A stretch of 64,000 nt of DNA, from positions 1-64,000 of the forward strand of contig NZ_BDCD01000006.1 in assembly GCF_001613325.1 (NCBI RefSeq), written 5' to 3'. Made by a program: the position numbers and the translations under genes. Shown in pieces: positions 24,700 to 32,910 of the stretch (the stretch's first letter is position 1; the number at the start of each line of letters is the position of its first letter). A model generated the notes under the pieces. The model saw only the letters and a list, made by a program, of their open reading frames with translations, had not been told where the DNA came from and did no database searches. This DNA is from Nocardia yamanashiensis NBRC 100130. GTDB taxonomy: Bacteria; Actinomycetota; Actinomycetes; Mycobacteriales; Mycobacteriaceae.

Positions 24700-24900
24700 T
24701 CAGTCGAAAATGCCCACCGCGACGCCGGCGGTGAACGAATCCCATGCCGCAGGCGTGAAGAGCAGCGCCGGACCGGCGGGGTCCTTCGAATCACGCACGC
24801 CGACAACCCCTCCCGCCAGCCATGCGACTTCGACGCAATCCCCCTGGCTGCCGCTGTGGCTGCTCTTGAACCACACTGCTCCCGATAGGTCAGTGGTCAT
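24700..24900 (-). CDS. DUF397 domain protein (second copy)
   Basis: A 66-residue DUF397 protein with the marks WFKSSHS near the N terminus, DCVEVAWL, VRDSKDPAGP and a terminal AWDSF. The ATG lies 11 bases inside the end of the adjacent HTH gene, so the two are translationally coupled. It is the same module type as the pair near 10.4 kb but clearly diverged from it (for example WLAGGVVG against HTVGEVG), so it is not a recent duplicate. Confidence 0.92.
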   Translation of the reverse strand: MTTDLSGAVWFKSSHSGSQGDCVEVAWLAGGVVGVRDSKDPAGPALLFTPAAWDSFTAGVAVGIFD

Positions 24901-25801
24901 CCTCGAACTCCTTCGTGACTCGACGAACCAGCTCGCGGGTTGGTCCGTCCTCGAGCGCGGTGCTACGAATTGCCGTCGCCAGCTCACTGTAAAGCCGTAC
25001 CTCGTCGGCCTTTTCCAGATAGACGTCCTGGGTCGGACCGCCTTCGATGTACACGATGGGCGGCTCGACATTGTCGCCATTGGCGTCGAATTCGAGCAGT
25101 GTGAACGCTCCGCGCGGCATGCCCCAGGTCAGTCCGGCGGAGAACGGGTGGATCCGCACCGTCACATTGGGCAGCTTCGACACCTCGGCGATGTGCCGCA
25201 ACTGAGCTGCCATGGTCGCCCGGCCACCGATCACCCGGTGCAACGCCGACTCGTGCAGCAGCACCTCCAATTCGATGGGCCGCGTCTTGCGAGTCACTAT
25301 GGCCTGCCGCTTCATTCGATGCTCGACCCGGCGGTCGATATCGCTGTTGCTGGTGAACCCCGGGTAGGCACCGATGACAGCCCTGGCGTACTCGGCAGTC
25401 TGCAACAGCCCCGGCACATGTTCGTGGTAGGTGATCAACCGGCGCGCGGCGGCCTCGAGACCGGTGTACATATTGAACGCGTCCGAGTACAGCCCGCCGT
25501 ACGCGTGATACCAGCTCTGGGTGCGCGCGATCGTCGCGAGGTCGATAGCGGCCCGAAGCTCGGCAGCGCCGACTCCGTAGATCTCACACAGGGCACGCAC
25601 ATCCTGCTTACGCACCTTTTGCGTTTGCCCGGCCTCGATCCGCTGCAGCGCCGACGCCGACAGGTCGGACAGCTTGGCGGCCGCCGCGATCGTGAATCCG
25701 TTGGCATCCCGGCATTCCCGTAGAAACCGGCCGAGTTGCCGCCTCGGCAAGGTGGAACCCGCCGCCGCGCCGACCGGGTCTGAATCCTCATCGCTGGCCA
25801 T
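24890..25801 (-). CDS. XRE/HTH regulator with DUF5753 (second Scr1-type copy)
   Basis: A 303-residue regulator with an N-terminal helix-turn-helix (about residues 24-78, with TIAAAAKLSDLSASALQRIE) and a DUF5753 domain (about 110-295, with YTGLEAAARRLITYHEHVPGLLQ cut to its core). It overlaps the DUF397 gene. Compared with the first copy it has an extra acidic N-terminal stretch. Its target and any signal are unknown; the divergent small genes on its far side are possible partners. Confidence 0.92.
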   Translation of the reverse strand: MASDEDSDPVGAAAGSTLPRRQLGRFLRECRDANGFTIAAAAKLSDLSASALQRIEAGQTQKVRKQDVRALCEIYGVGAAELRAAIDLATIARTQSWYHAYGGLYSDAFNMYTGLEAAARRLITYHEHVPGLLQTAEYARAVIGAYPGFTSNSDIDRRVEHRMKRQAIVTRKTRPIELEVLLHESALHRVIGGRATMAAQLRHIAEVSKLPNVTVRIHPFSAGLTWGMPRGAFTLLEFDANGDNVEPPIVYIEGGPTQDVYLEKADEVRLYSELATAIRSTALEDGPTRELVRRVTKEFEDDH

Positions 25802-25981
25802 ACCGACTTCCTCATCGTCGAAACCGGGTGGATCGGGTCACGAAATCGGGTGCTGCATAGAGCATTATCGGGCAGGGCCCTGGCCTTTCGGGTGACTTTC
25901 GATCGGGTACCCGATTTCTCTCGAACCGGTTCTTCGATGGTGGTGTGCTGGTCTCACAACAGCGGCAGGGAGGAGAGCTCA

Positions 25982-26194
25982 ATGTCCGGCAACAACCCGT
26001 GGTCGGTTCAATCCATCATCGAACGCATCGAAGCCGATCGGTCGTACACCCCGGGCGGCCGGCGGCCACGACGGCGTCCCGCTCCGCATCGCAGACTCCG
26101 GCGAAACTCATGGCGACATGCCCTCGCGGCACTCGAAGTGGCGTTCTTCGGCCACAGCACAATGCGATTGGCGGGCCGCCATGCCGCACGATGA
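25982..26194 (+). CDS. Small basic hypothetical protein
   Basis: A 70-residue protein starting MSGNNPWSVQSIIERIEADR and becoming very arginine-rich after residue 27. A strong GGAGGAG-type ribosome site (GGGAGGAGAGCTCA) precedes the ATG. Its end overlaps the start of the next ORF by 14 bases in another frame. The N-terminal 20 residues look like a real helical protein while the basic tail may result from a frameshift. It diverges from the second HTH gene. Confidence 0.5.
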   Translation: MSGNNPWSVQSIIERIEADRSYTPGGRRPRRRPAPHRRLRRNSWRHALAALEVAFFGHSTMRLAGRHAAR

Positions 26195-26486
26195 CCCCAC
26201 CGGAATCGAACTGCAAGTCATCCAGGATGTCCTCGACACCGTGGAGACCCGAATCCGCGCGGCCGAACAGTGCGGACTGCGCCTGACGGTACCGCGCTCC
26301 CGCGTCTACGCCGCAGTCCTCCTCGCGGTCATCGTGAGCGCCCGGGAAACCCATCGCATCCCAGCCACACTCGACCACGCGGCGATCCTGGACGAAATCC
26401 TCGACGGCGCGGAACCATTCGGCACACCGGGTGCGAATCAACCCGTAGAGCAGGTAATCCGCAACCACGCCACACCGGTGAACTGA
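26181..26486 (+). CDS. Hypothetical protein
   Basis: A 101-residue, mostly helical cytosolic protein from an ATG (MPHDDPTG). It has amphipathic segments (IELQVIQDVLDTVETRI and SRVYAAVLLAVIVSA) and no recognised domain. It overlaps the preceding small basic ORF and is convergent with the DUF6585 gene, 11 bases away. It appears to be a local accessory gene next to the HTH/DUF397 pair. Confidence 0.55.
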   Translation: MPHDDPTGIELQVIQDVLDTVETRIRAAEQCGLRLTVPRSRVYAAVLLAVIVSARETHRIPATLDHAAILDEILDGAEPFGTPGANQPVEQVIRNHATPVN

Positions 26487-26497
26487 ACCTCACGCAG

Positions 26498-27187
26498 CTA
26501 CTTCGCGGGCCGGAGATGGCCGGCCAGGGTCAGGAACAAGCGCAGGTTCCCCATTTTCGCTTTCGGAACCATTGCGATCGGCCGGAAGCGACCACGCTTG
26601 TAGACGTCGATGGTCTTGCTCCAGCTATCGATGTCCTTGATCTCATCCCACGCCGCAACATGTTTCCCGGCCCGTATCCCGTGCGCGTCGACGGTCAGCT
26701 CACCGAACGTGAGGCTCTCGCCGCGCCCGAGACCGGCTAGCGCGGCCCGCACCGTGCGAGTGAAGACCACCCCCGCAGCCTCACGCATATAGAAGGCATA
26801 GCGGTTTTCAGTCCAATTCGGATCGGTTCGTGTCTTCTCGGGGTCCCAGTAGGACCCGGTGAATCGCGTATGAGTGCCGTCAGGGCGGGTGAAGGTGTAG
26901 TCGAACGAGGAATGCTGATAGAGCGCGTTCAGGAAGTGGTCGGTGACATCAGGCACGACCTGATCGAACGAATCCCACACCGCGACTTCGATTTGCTGAT
27001 GTTCCTCCCATACCCGCACCACGCCAGGGTCATAGGCGTACACCGTGGTACCGACGTTCGTACCGTCGAACACTCCCTTCCTGACCTTGTGCACGAACAC
27101 ATCCCGCAGCGACCCGAAGCCGTACTCCTGGGCCACCCGCGTCACTTCCGCGGGCACCGACGCACCGGACGTCATCCACTCCCCCAT
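26498..27187 (-). CDS. DUF6585 family protein
   Basis: A protein of about 229 residues that resembles the actinobacterial DUF6585 family, recognisable by the VRKGVFDGTNV start of the first sheet, the later TIDVYKRGRFRPIAMV stretch (as in PH-like domains) and the C-terminal KMGNLRLFLTLA. The fold is probably PH-like. The function is unknown. ATG codons at 27187 and 27175 and a TTG at 27226 could each start it; GGGGGAG lies just before the 27175 ATG, so the protein may be four residues shorter. A lipoprotein gene lies upstream on the same strand. Confidence 0.65.
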   Translation of the reverse strand: MGEWMTSGASVPAEVTRVAQEYGFGSLRDVFVHKVRKGVFDGTNVGTTVYAYDPGVVRVWEEHQQIEVAVWDSFDQVVPDVTDHFLNALYQHSSFDYTFTRPDGTHTRFTGSYWDPEKTRTDPNWTENRYAFYMREAAGVVFTRTVRAALAGLGRGESLTFGELTVDAHGIRAGKHVAAWDEIKDIDSWSKTIDVYKRGRFRPIAMVPKAKMGNLRLFLTLAGHLRPAK

Positions 27188-27268
27188 CCCCTCGATTTCC
27201 GACCGAAGTGTATTGCGGGACAACAACGTCTCGCACCCCGGCAGACCGGTCGGTGCCGGTCTGCACGG

Positions 27269-27802
27269 TCAGTGCCGGCAGAGCCATTCGGTGCCGTAGT
27301 GCCCGGCGTTGCCGCCGTCGAGGTGCACCCAGTGCCCGTCGCCTTCGCATGCCGCGCCCTCGACGCGGTCGTTGTTCGGCGGCGGGGTGGTGGTTTCCAC
27401 CGGCGGTGGGGTGGTGGAAATCTGAGGAGGCGTGGTTTCGGGGCCGGCTCCGTGGTTGGGGTTGGTGCAGATGGTGCCTTCGCACGGCACCCAGGTGCCG
27501 TCGCCGTTGGGGTTCGGGATGGCGTTCGGGCCGATGTAGGAGCCCCGTGGGCAGCCGGGGTCCTGGTTCTTGGCGCAGTACTCGGCGCTGAGACCGTTGC
27601 CGGTCGAACCGTCGGCGCCGCGTCGGTCGGTGGTCGGCGCGGGCTGGGGCACGGTTGTGCTGGGCGCGGCCGTTGTCGTGCTTGTGGCGGGCACGCTTGT
27701 CTTGGCGCTGGTGCTGGTGGCGGGCGTCGAATTGTCGTTCGAGCACGCCGCGGCGGTCAGAACCAGGATCATTCCCGCGAGAACTGTCAAAGAACGCTTC
27801 AT
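27269..27802 (-). CDS. Putative lipoprotein with Pro/Thr-rich linker
   Basis: A 177-residue secreted protein. MKRSLTVLAGMILVL is a signal sequence ending at the lipobox TAAAC, so it is likely lipid-anchored. A long Ser/Thr/Pro/Ala-rich linker follows (about residues 25-60), then a Cys-containing region (YCAKNQDPGCPRG, then VPCEGTIC), a second Pro/Thr linker and a C-terminal CEGDGHWVHLDGG segment. Six cysteines after the lipobox could form disulfides outside the cell. The second of two nearby ATGs is used because AAGGGGA lies six bases from it and abuts the first. Function unknown. Confidence 0.8.
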   Translation of the reverse strand: MKRSLTVLAGMILVLTAAACSNDNSTPATSTSAKTSVPATSTTTAAPSTTVPQPAPTTDRRGADGSTGNGLSAEYCAKNQDPGCPRGSYIGPNAIPNPNGDGTWVPCEGTICTNPNHGAGPETTPPQISTTPPPVETTTPPPNNDRVEGAACEGDGHWVHLDGGNAGHYGTEWLCRH

Positions 27803-27873
27803 TGCCATTCCCCTTGTCGTGTGGGCGGACTCGGCTCCGATGGGTACTGCACGCTCGGCGAAGGTCGCGACCG

Positions 27874-28086
27874 TCAGCGGCACACCGCGTCGCTGATCGC
27901 CTGAGAGACCGGCAGTAGCGGGCTGGCCTGGCCGCCGGTGGCTTCCACCAGGAACACGAGCGGATAGGCCACGAGCGAGCACACCGGCGACGGGGGCGCG
28001 GGAGTGGCTTGCGCGACGCCGGTCGCGGCCACGGTGGCGGCGGTGAGCGCGCCACCGACAAGGGCTGCTCCGAGGAGTTTGCGCAT
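27874..28086 (-). CDS. Small secreted protein
   Basis: A 70-residue protein with a clear Sec signal peptide (MRKLLGAALVGGALTAATVA, cleavage near AQA-TP) and a mature part of only about 42 residues with two Cys, at its start and its last but one position. AAGGAG lies six to eight bases before the ATG. Such tiny secreted proteins are common in Nocardia and unassigned. It precedes the lipoprotein gene on the same strand, 70 bases away, and diverges from the FadR-type regulator. Confidence 0.75.
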   Translation of the reverse strand: MRKLLGAALVGGALTAATVAATGVAQATPAPPSPVCSLVAYPLVFLVEATGGQASPLLPVSQAISDAVCR

Positions 28087-28273
28087 GGGTTCGGCTCCTT
28101 GTTCTCGTATCGGGGCTAGGTGTCCGACATCGGGAAATCCGCGCCGCCGATCGTTAACTGATGACTTGCTATCTCTAGGTGATGTGATCAGTAGACTTAA
28201 ACATCAGACGTATGTCAAGATCTATGAAGATTCTTTCCTGTGCTGTTCAGAGCGATCATGAGGAGCGAACGCA

Positions 28274-28960
28274 GTGGCCGATCTGCCACGGATCACGCGC
28301 AACACCACCCTGTCGCAGCGCGTTGCCGAGGAATTGCGCTCTCGAATTTCCTCCGGTGAATGGCCGGTCGGCACCAAGATCCCGCCCGAGCCGGAGCTGA
28401 TCGAGGCGCTGGGAGTGAGCCGCAGCACAGTGCGGGAGGCGGTGCGGTCGCTGGCGCAGGTGCGCATGCTCGAAACCCGACCCGGGGACGGCACCTACGT
28501 GCGCGCGGACAATCCGCTGCAATTCCCGCTGCTGGATCGGATCGCCCGCGCGCAGGTCCGCGACGTCTTCGAAATCCGGGTCATGCTCGAGGAACACGCC
28601 GCCCGCCTGGCCGCGCAACGCTGCACCCCCGACGGCGCGCGACGGCTGCGGGAACTGCTCACCGGCGTCGATACCGCCGCCGCACAAGCACATTCATTCG
28701 CTGACTTGCTACCCGCCGGGCTGGCGCTGTTCCGCGTCATGAGCGAGATCAGCGGCAACGAGCTCCTCGCCGAGCTGTATCAGCACCTGGCCGCCCAGCC
28801 CGTCGACCAGCTCGACGAAAACCCCGTCAGCCAGGCCTACCTCGCGCGCTGGCGTGAGCAGATCGGCGACCTCGTCGATGCCATCGCCGCCAACGACCCG
28901 GTCCGCGCCGAGCGGACGGTGCGAGCTCTGCAAACCGACGCCATCAACGAAATGCCATGA
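28274..28960 (+). CDS. GntR/FadR family transcriptional regulator
   Basis: A 228-residue regulator with an N-terminal winged helix (about residues 10-78; LSQRVAEELRSRISSGEWPVG and GVSRSTVREAVRSL) and a C-terminal helical FCD ligand-binding domain. The FCD metal-type motif is partly visible (FEIRVMLEEHAARLA). The GTG start is supported by AGGAGCG about seven bases upstream. It is directly followed, after 46 bases, by a luciferase-like monooxygenase gene that it probably controls or shares a transcript with. The ligand is unknown. Confidence 0.9.
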   Translation: MADLPRITRNTTLSQRVAEELRSRISSGEWPVGTKIPPEPELIEALGVSRSTVREAVRSLAQVRMLETRPGDGTYVRADNPLQFPLLDRIARAQVRDVFEIRVMLEEHAARLAAQRCTPDGARRLRELLTGVDTAAAQAHSFADLLPAGLALFRVMSEISGNELLAELYQHLAAQPVDQLDENPVSQAYLARWREQIGDLVDAIAANDPVRAERTVRALQTDAINEMP

Positions 28961-29006
28961 CCTCCCGCATCCCAGCGCGGCCGTGACACGAAAGGAGTTG
29001 CCACAC

Positions 29007-29951
29007 ATGCGATTCGGTGTCTCGATTCCCAACTACGGCGCGGCCGTCTCCCCCGATCGCCTCACCGCGTGGGCACAGGGCAGCGAACGGCTCGGCTTCG
29101 ACCTGGCCATGGTCACCGACCATCTCGCTCAGCCCGCCGACGTCCGCCGGGCCTACCCCGAAGACTTCTACGAATCCTTCGCCACCCTCACCTACCTGGC
29201 CGCGGCCACCTCCACGATCCGCCTCGGCACCTCGGTCACCGTGCTGCCGCTGCGGCACCCCGTACAGACCGCCCGCGCGATCGCCACCATCGACCAATTG
29301 AGCAGCGGGCGAATCGTTTTCGGCGTCGGCGTCGGCGGCAACGAACAGGAATACCACGCCCTGGGAATCGACTACACCCGCCGCGGCGCGATCACCGACG
29401 AATACCTCACCGTCCTGAACCAGCTGTGGACCGGCCGCCAGACGAGCTTCCACGGCCAGTTCGTGACCTTCGACGACCTGCTCGCCACCCCCTCACCACG
29501 ACAAGCAGGCGGCCCGCCCCTCTGGTTCGGCGGCAGCGCCAAACCCGCACTACGCCGGGCGATCACCCACCACGGCACCTGGCACCCGGTCTTCCCCACC
29601 CTCGAGACCCTCGACGCCGGCGCCCGCCACGCGACCGCACTCGCCGAAGCATCCGGCGTACCCGTGCCACCGATCGCACCCCGAATCCGCCTGTCGATCA
29701 CCCCTGCACCCCATCCGGAACCAAACCGCCCACTAGGAGTCGGCTCGATCGAACAAATCACCACCGACCTCCACGAACTCGCCGCCCGGGAAATCCACAC
29801 GGTCGTCTTCGATCCCGTCCACCACCCCTTCCTCCCCGACGCCCCCGCGTCCCGGGACAACGACCGGGACGCCCACGAATGGGCAGCCATCGAACAACTG
29901 GCCACCGAGATCCTCGCCGGTAGCTGGGCGCGTAACGGGAGCGGCAGCTGA
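29007..29951 (+). CDS. LLM class flavin-dependent oxidoreductase
   Basis: A 314-residue luciferase-like monooxygenase fold protein (FMN or F420 dependent). It begins with MRFGVSIPNYG, has the strand-helix pattern of the TIM barrel, and shows TIRLGTSVTVLPLRHP and GRIVFGVGVGGNEQEY, both typical of the F420-dependent LLM group. AAAGGAG lies nine bases before the ATG; the in-frame extension upstream overlaps the regulator gene and is rejected. It follows the FadR-type regulator and ends four bases from the convergent LtrA gene. The substrate is unknown. Confidence 0.9.
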   Translation: MRFGVSIPNYGAAVSPDRLTAWAQGSERLGFDLAMVTDHLAQPADVRRAYPEDFYESFATLTYLAAATSTIRLGTSVTVLPLRHPVQTARAIATIDQLSSGRIVFGVGVGGNEQEYHALGIDYTRRGAITDEYLTVLNQLWTGRQTSFHGQFVTFDDLLATPSPRQAGGPPLWFGGSAKPALRRAITHHGTWHPVFPTLETLDAGARHATALAEASGVPVPPIAPRIRLSITPAPHPEPNRPLGVGSIEQITTDLHELAAREIHTVVFDPVHHPFLPDAPASRDNDRDAHEWAAIEQLATEILAGSWARNGSGS

Positions 29952-29955
29952 TTCA

Positions 29956-31194
29956 CTACGGTGCAACCGCTTTCGGCTTCACCGTCGCGGCGAGCCCGTC
30001 GAGGAGCAGGACGATCGGCAGCAGCGCGGCCATGACGCCGAGCGCACCCAGCGGCGGCAAGTGGCCGACTACGACCGTCATCGAGAGCAGAATCGTCGCG
30101 GCGAGCAGACGCGGGCGGATGTCCACCCCGGCGACGCGCCGGGCGAACAGGGCGGTCCCAACCAGATAGACCGCCGCGCCGCCGGTCAGCGCGAGGGCAC
30201 CGAACCACCCGAGGGGGCGCGTACTCGAGATGTGGGCCATGGCGACTTCGATTCCCAAGGCGGACAGGATGATTCCGGCGACGATGGGAAAGTGCAGCAG
30301 GCTGTAGCCGTGCTGGGCGGCGCGGGCTCGGTCACGTGAGCCGAGTCGGGACAGTGCCTGTTCCGCGGTCTCGGTCGGTCCGCTGAAATAGCCGCGCCAC
30401 AGTCCGATGGCGATCGCGATCGCCAGCAGCACGCCCGCCAGGAGTGGGAGATCGATCGGACCGGCGGCGACGCCGATCGCCACGGTCGATTCACCGAGCG
30501 CGAGAATGACCACCAGGCGGTGCCGTTCGACGAAATGCGCGGTCGAGCCGATGCGGCTGCGCACGCCCCAGGTGGTCAGATTGGCGATGATCGGTTCGAT
30601 GGTGACCGCGGCCAGTGCGCACCACACCTGCCATGGGGATCCGAGCAGCGCACCGACCACCAGCAGTGCGCCGGAGGGGATCAGCGAGCAGCACACCGTT
30701 CCCACCACTTCTCGCCGGGCTTCGCGACCGCCCACCGAAGTGACCAGGTAGACGGTCAAATGGGTCAGCCGGGCGATGAGGTAGGCCGCCACGAAGACCA
30801 GCGGGCCGGACAGTCCGCTCGATCGGTCGCCGTAGGCTTCGGGCACCACGACGGCCACGACGAACACGGCCGCCATGCCCGTGAACATGGCGACGCGCAC
30901 GAATCCCTCGTCGGCGTGCAGCTGATTGGCCAGCCAGCTGTAGGCCGTCCACGACCACCACAGCAGGGCGAGCACGATGAGACCCTGCAGGACGCCCATC
31001 GGCGTGTGGGCGTCGGCCATCAATCGGCTGACTTGGGTGAATCCGAATACGTAGGCGAGATCGAAGAAGAGCTCCACGGGGGTGACCCGATCGCCTTCCA
31101 CGCTCGCGACCGCTGTCGACGATGCCGGCCGATGCTCTCGCACCGCGTGCACCCTGGCTCGACGCCTCACCGAACTGCGCTCCTCGATGTACAT
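29956..31194 (-). CDS. Low temperature requirement protein A (LtrA) family membrane protein
   Basis: A 412-residue integral membrane protein with about ten to twelve transmembrane segments. The family signature near the N terminus is clear: VTPVELFFDLAYVFGFTQ, followed by WWSWTAYSWLANQ. The middle region FVERHRLVVILALGESTV is also typical. LtrA was named from Listeria growth at low temperature; its biochemical role is unknown. It stands alone, diverging from the molybdenum hydroxylase operon, with about 165 bases between them holding both promoters. Confidence 0.92.
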   Translation of the reverse strand: MYIEERSSVRRRARVHAVREHRPASSTAVASVEGDRVTPVELFFDLAYVFGFTQVSRLMADAHTPMGVLQGLIVLALLWWSWTAYSWLANQLHADEGFVRVAMFTGMAAVFVVAVVVPEAYGDRSSGLSGPLVFVAAYLIARLTHLTVYLVTSVGGREARREVVGTVCCSLIPSGALLVVGALLGSPWQVWCALAAVTIEPIIANLTTWGVRSRIGSTAHFVERHRLVVILALGESTVAIGVAAGPIDLPLLAGVLLAIAIAIGLWRGYFSGPTETAEQALSRLGSRDRARAAQHGYSLLHFPIVAGIILSALGIEVAMAHISSTRPLGWFGALALTGGAAVYLVGTALFARRVAGVDIRPRLLAATILLSMTVVVGHLPPLGALGVMAALLPIVLLLDGLAATVKPKAVAP

Positions 31195-31359
31195 CCCTGA
31201 TTGTGTTCGCCATTCACGCGTGACAGTGACCGGAAGTCAACAAGATCAGCAGGATCGTGCAAGTACCCGCGACTTCTGTGCTAACGCCACCGATCAGCGC
31301 GCTGGTTACATGGAAATCGGCCTGGATTCCCCAGTCCACCGAGAACGGGAGGTCATCTC

Positions 31360-31902
31360 ATGGCCGACGACATACGAAGCGCGATAACACTTTTCGTCAA
31401 TGGCAAAACGCAGGAGCTGGAGGTGGACCATCGCCGGACGCTGCTGGACGCGCTGCGCGGCGACCTCGGGCGGACCGGCCCCAAGAAGGGCTGCGATCAC
31501 GGCCAGTGCGGCGCCTGCACGGTCCTGCTGGAGGGCCGCAGGATCGTGTCGTGCTTGACGCTGGCCGTCGCGGCCCACGACGCGCGGATCACCACGATCG
31601 AGGGCCTCGCCGACGGTGACGCGCTGTCGCCGCTGCAAGCGGCCATGCTGCGCCAGGACGGCTATCAGTGCGGATTCTGCACGTCCGGACAGATCTGCTC
31701 GGCGGTCGGCATGCTGTCCGAGCATGCCGAGGGCTGGCCCAGCGCGGTCACCGCCGACGTCGCACCGGACCGGCCGGTCGCGGAGCTCGACGCCGCCGAG
31801 GTGCGAGAGCGGCTGAGCGGCAACCTGTGCCGCTGCGGCGCGTATCCGGCGATCGTTCGCGCCGTGCTGGAAGCGGCCGCGCCGAACGGGGAACCGTCGT
31901 GA
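31360..31902 (+). CDS. Molybdenum hydroxylase [2Fe-2S] subunit (PaoA/YagT-like)
   Basis: A 180-residue iron-sulfur subunit. The plant-type cluster motif GCDHGQCGACTV and a fourth Cys (about C67 in SCLTL) bind one [2Fe-2S] centre; QCGFCTSGQI and LCRCGAY bind the second. It passes electrons from the molybdenum site to the FAD subunit. It is the first gene of a four-gene operon and overlaps the next gene as GTGA. There is no obvious Tat signal at the N terminus, so the complex is probably cytosolic, unlike E. coli PaoABC. Confidence 0.93.
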   Translation: MADDIRSAITLFVNGKTQELEVDHRRTLLDALRGDLGRTGPKKGCDHGQCGACTVLLEGRRIVSCLTLAVAAHDARITTIEGLADGDALSPLQAAMLRQDGYQCGFCTSGQICSAVGMLSEHAEGWPSAVTADVAPDRPVAELDAAEVRERLSGNLCRCGAYPAIVRAVLEAAAPNGEPS

Positions 31903-32888
31903 AGGAGTTCGGCTACGACCGCCCGACCGAGGTGGAGGCGGCGCTGCGATCGGTCGCTGGTGACGGAGCCCGATTCCTCGGCGGCGGAACGAATCTCGTG
32001 GATCTGATGAAGAGCGGCGTGGAATCGCCGCGCCGGCTGGTCGATGTCCGGTTCCTGCCGCTGGCGGGGATCTCCGCGACCACCGACGGCGGACTGCTGC
32101 TCGGAGCGACGGCGACCAACAGCGATATCGCCGCGCATGTCGAGGTGCGCCGCAGGTATCCCGCACTGTCACAGGCGATTCTGGCGGGTGCGTCCGGGCA
32201 GCTGCGCAATATGGCGACGGCGGCGGGAAATCTCTTGCAGCGCACCCGTTGTGCGTATTTCGCCGATCCGGCCGAGCCGTGCAATCGGCGGTCGCCGGGC
32301 ACCGGATGCGGCGCGCTCACCGGTGAACACCACAATCACGCGATTCTGGACTGGACCGAAAGCTGTGTCGCCACCCACCCTTCCGATATGGCGGTCGCAT
32401 TGGCGCTCTTCGACGCCGACGTGCACTACCGGACCCCGGGAACCAGCGGGACGGTGCCGTTCGCGCGGTTCTACCGTCCGGTCGGCGACACCCCGCACGA
32501 GGAGACGATGCTGCCCGAACATGCTCTGATCACCGGCATCACGCTCGCTCCGGTCACGCCGGCGCTGCGATCGCGCTACCGCAAGGTTCGCGAGCGCGCC
32601 TCCTACGCGTTCGCGACCGTGTCCCTGGCGGCCGCGCTCGAACTGGACGGCGACCGAATCGCCGATGTGCGGCTCGCCTTCGGCGGCGTCGCGGCCCGGC
32701 CATGGCGAGCCCGCACCGCGGAGCGGCTGCTGCGTGGTGGCCCGGCCACCCCGGAACTCTTCCGGGCGGCCGCGGACGCCGAGCTGTCGGCGGCGCGGCC
32801 GCTGCGCGACAACGCCTACAAGGTGGCACTCGCCCGCAATCTCGTTCCGGCGGTGCTGGCCGACCTGGCCGACGCCGGAAACCGTTGA
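31899..32888 (+). CDS. Molybdenum hydroxylase FAD subunit with [4Fe-4S] loop (PaoB/YagS-like)
   Basis: A 329-residue FAD-binding subunit of the xanthine dehydrogenase family. FLGGGTNLVDLMK is the FAD loop, and SGQLRNMATAAGNLLQRTRC matches the family. The next segment has four Cys in the pattern RCAYFADPAEPCN...GTGCG, the extra [4Fe-4S] insert known from PaoB. It accepts electrons from the small subunit and passes them to an acceptor. It starts at GTG, overlapping the stop of the small subunit gene; a longer in-frame ORF start inside that gene is rejected. Confidence 0.92.
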   Translation: MKEFGYDRPTEVEAALRSVAGDGARFLGGGTNLVDLMKSGVESPRRLVDVRFLPLAGISATTDGGLLLGATATNSDIAAHVEVRRRYPALSQAILAGASGQLRNMATAAGNLLQRTRCAYFADPAEPCNRRSPGTGCGALTGEHHNHAILDWTESCVATHPSDMAVALALFDADVHYRTPGTSGTVPFARFYRPVGDTPHEETMLPEHALITGITLAPVTPALRSRYRKVRERASYAFATVSLAAALELDGDRIADVRLAFGGVAARPWRARTAERLLRGGPATPELFRAAADAELSAARPLRDNAYKVALARNLVPAVLADLADAGNR

Positions 32889-32910
32889 CCCGCTTGGAAG
32901 AAGGACCGCA

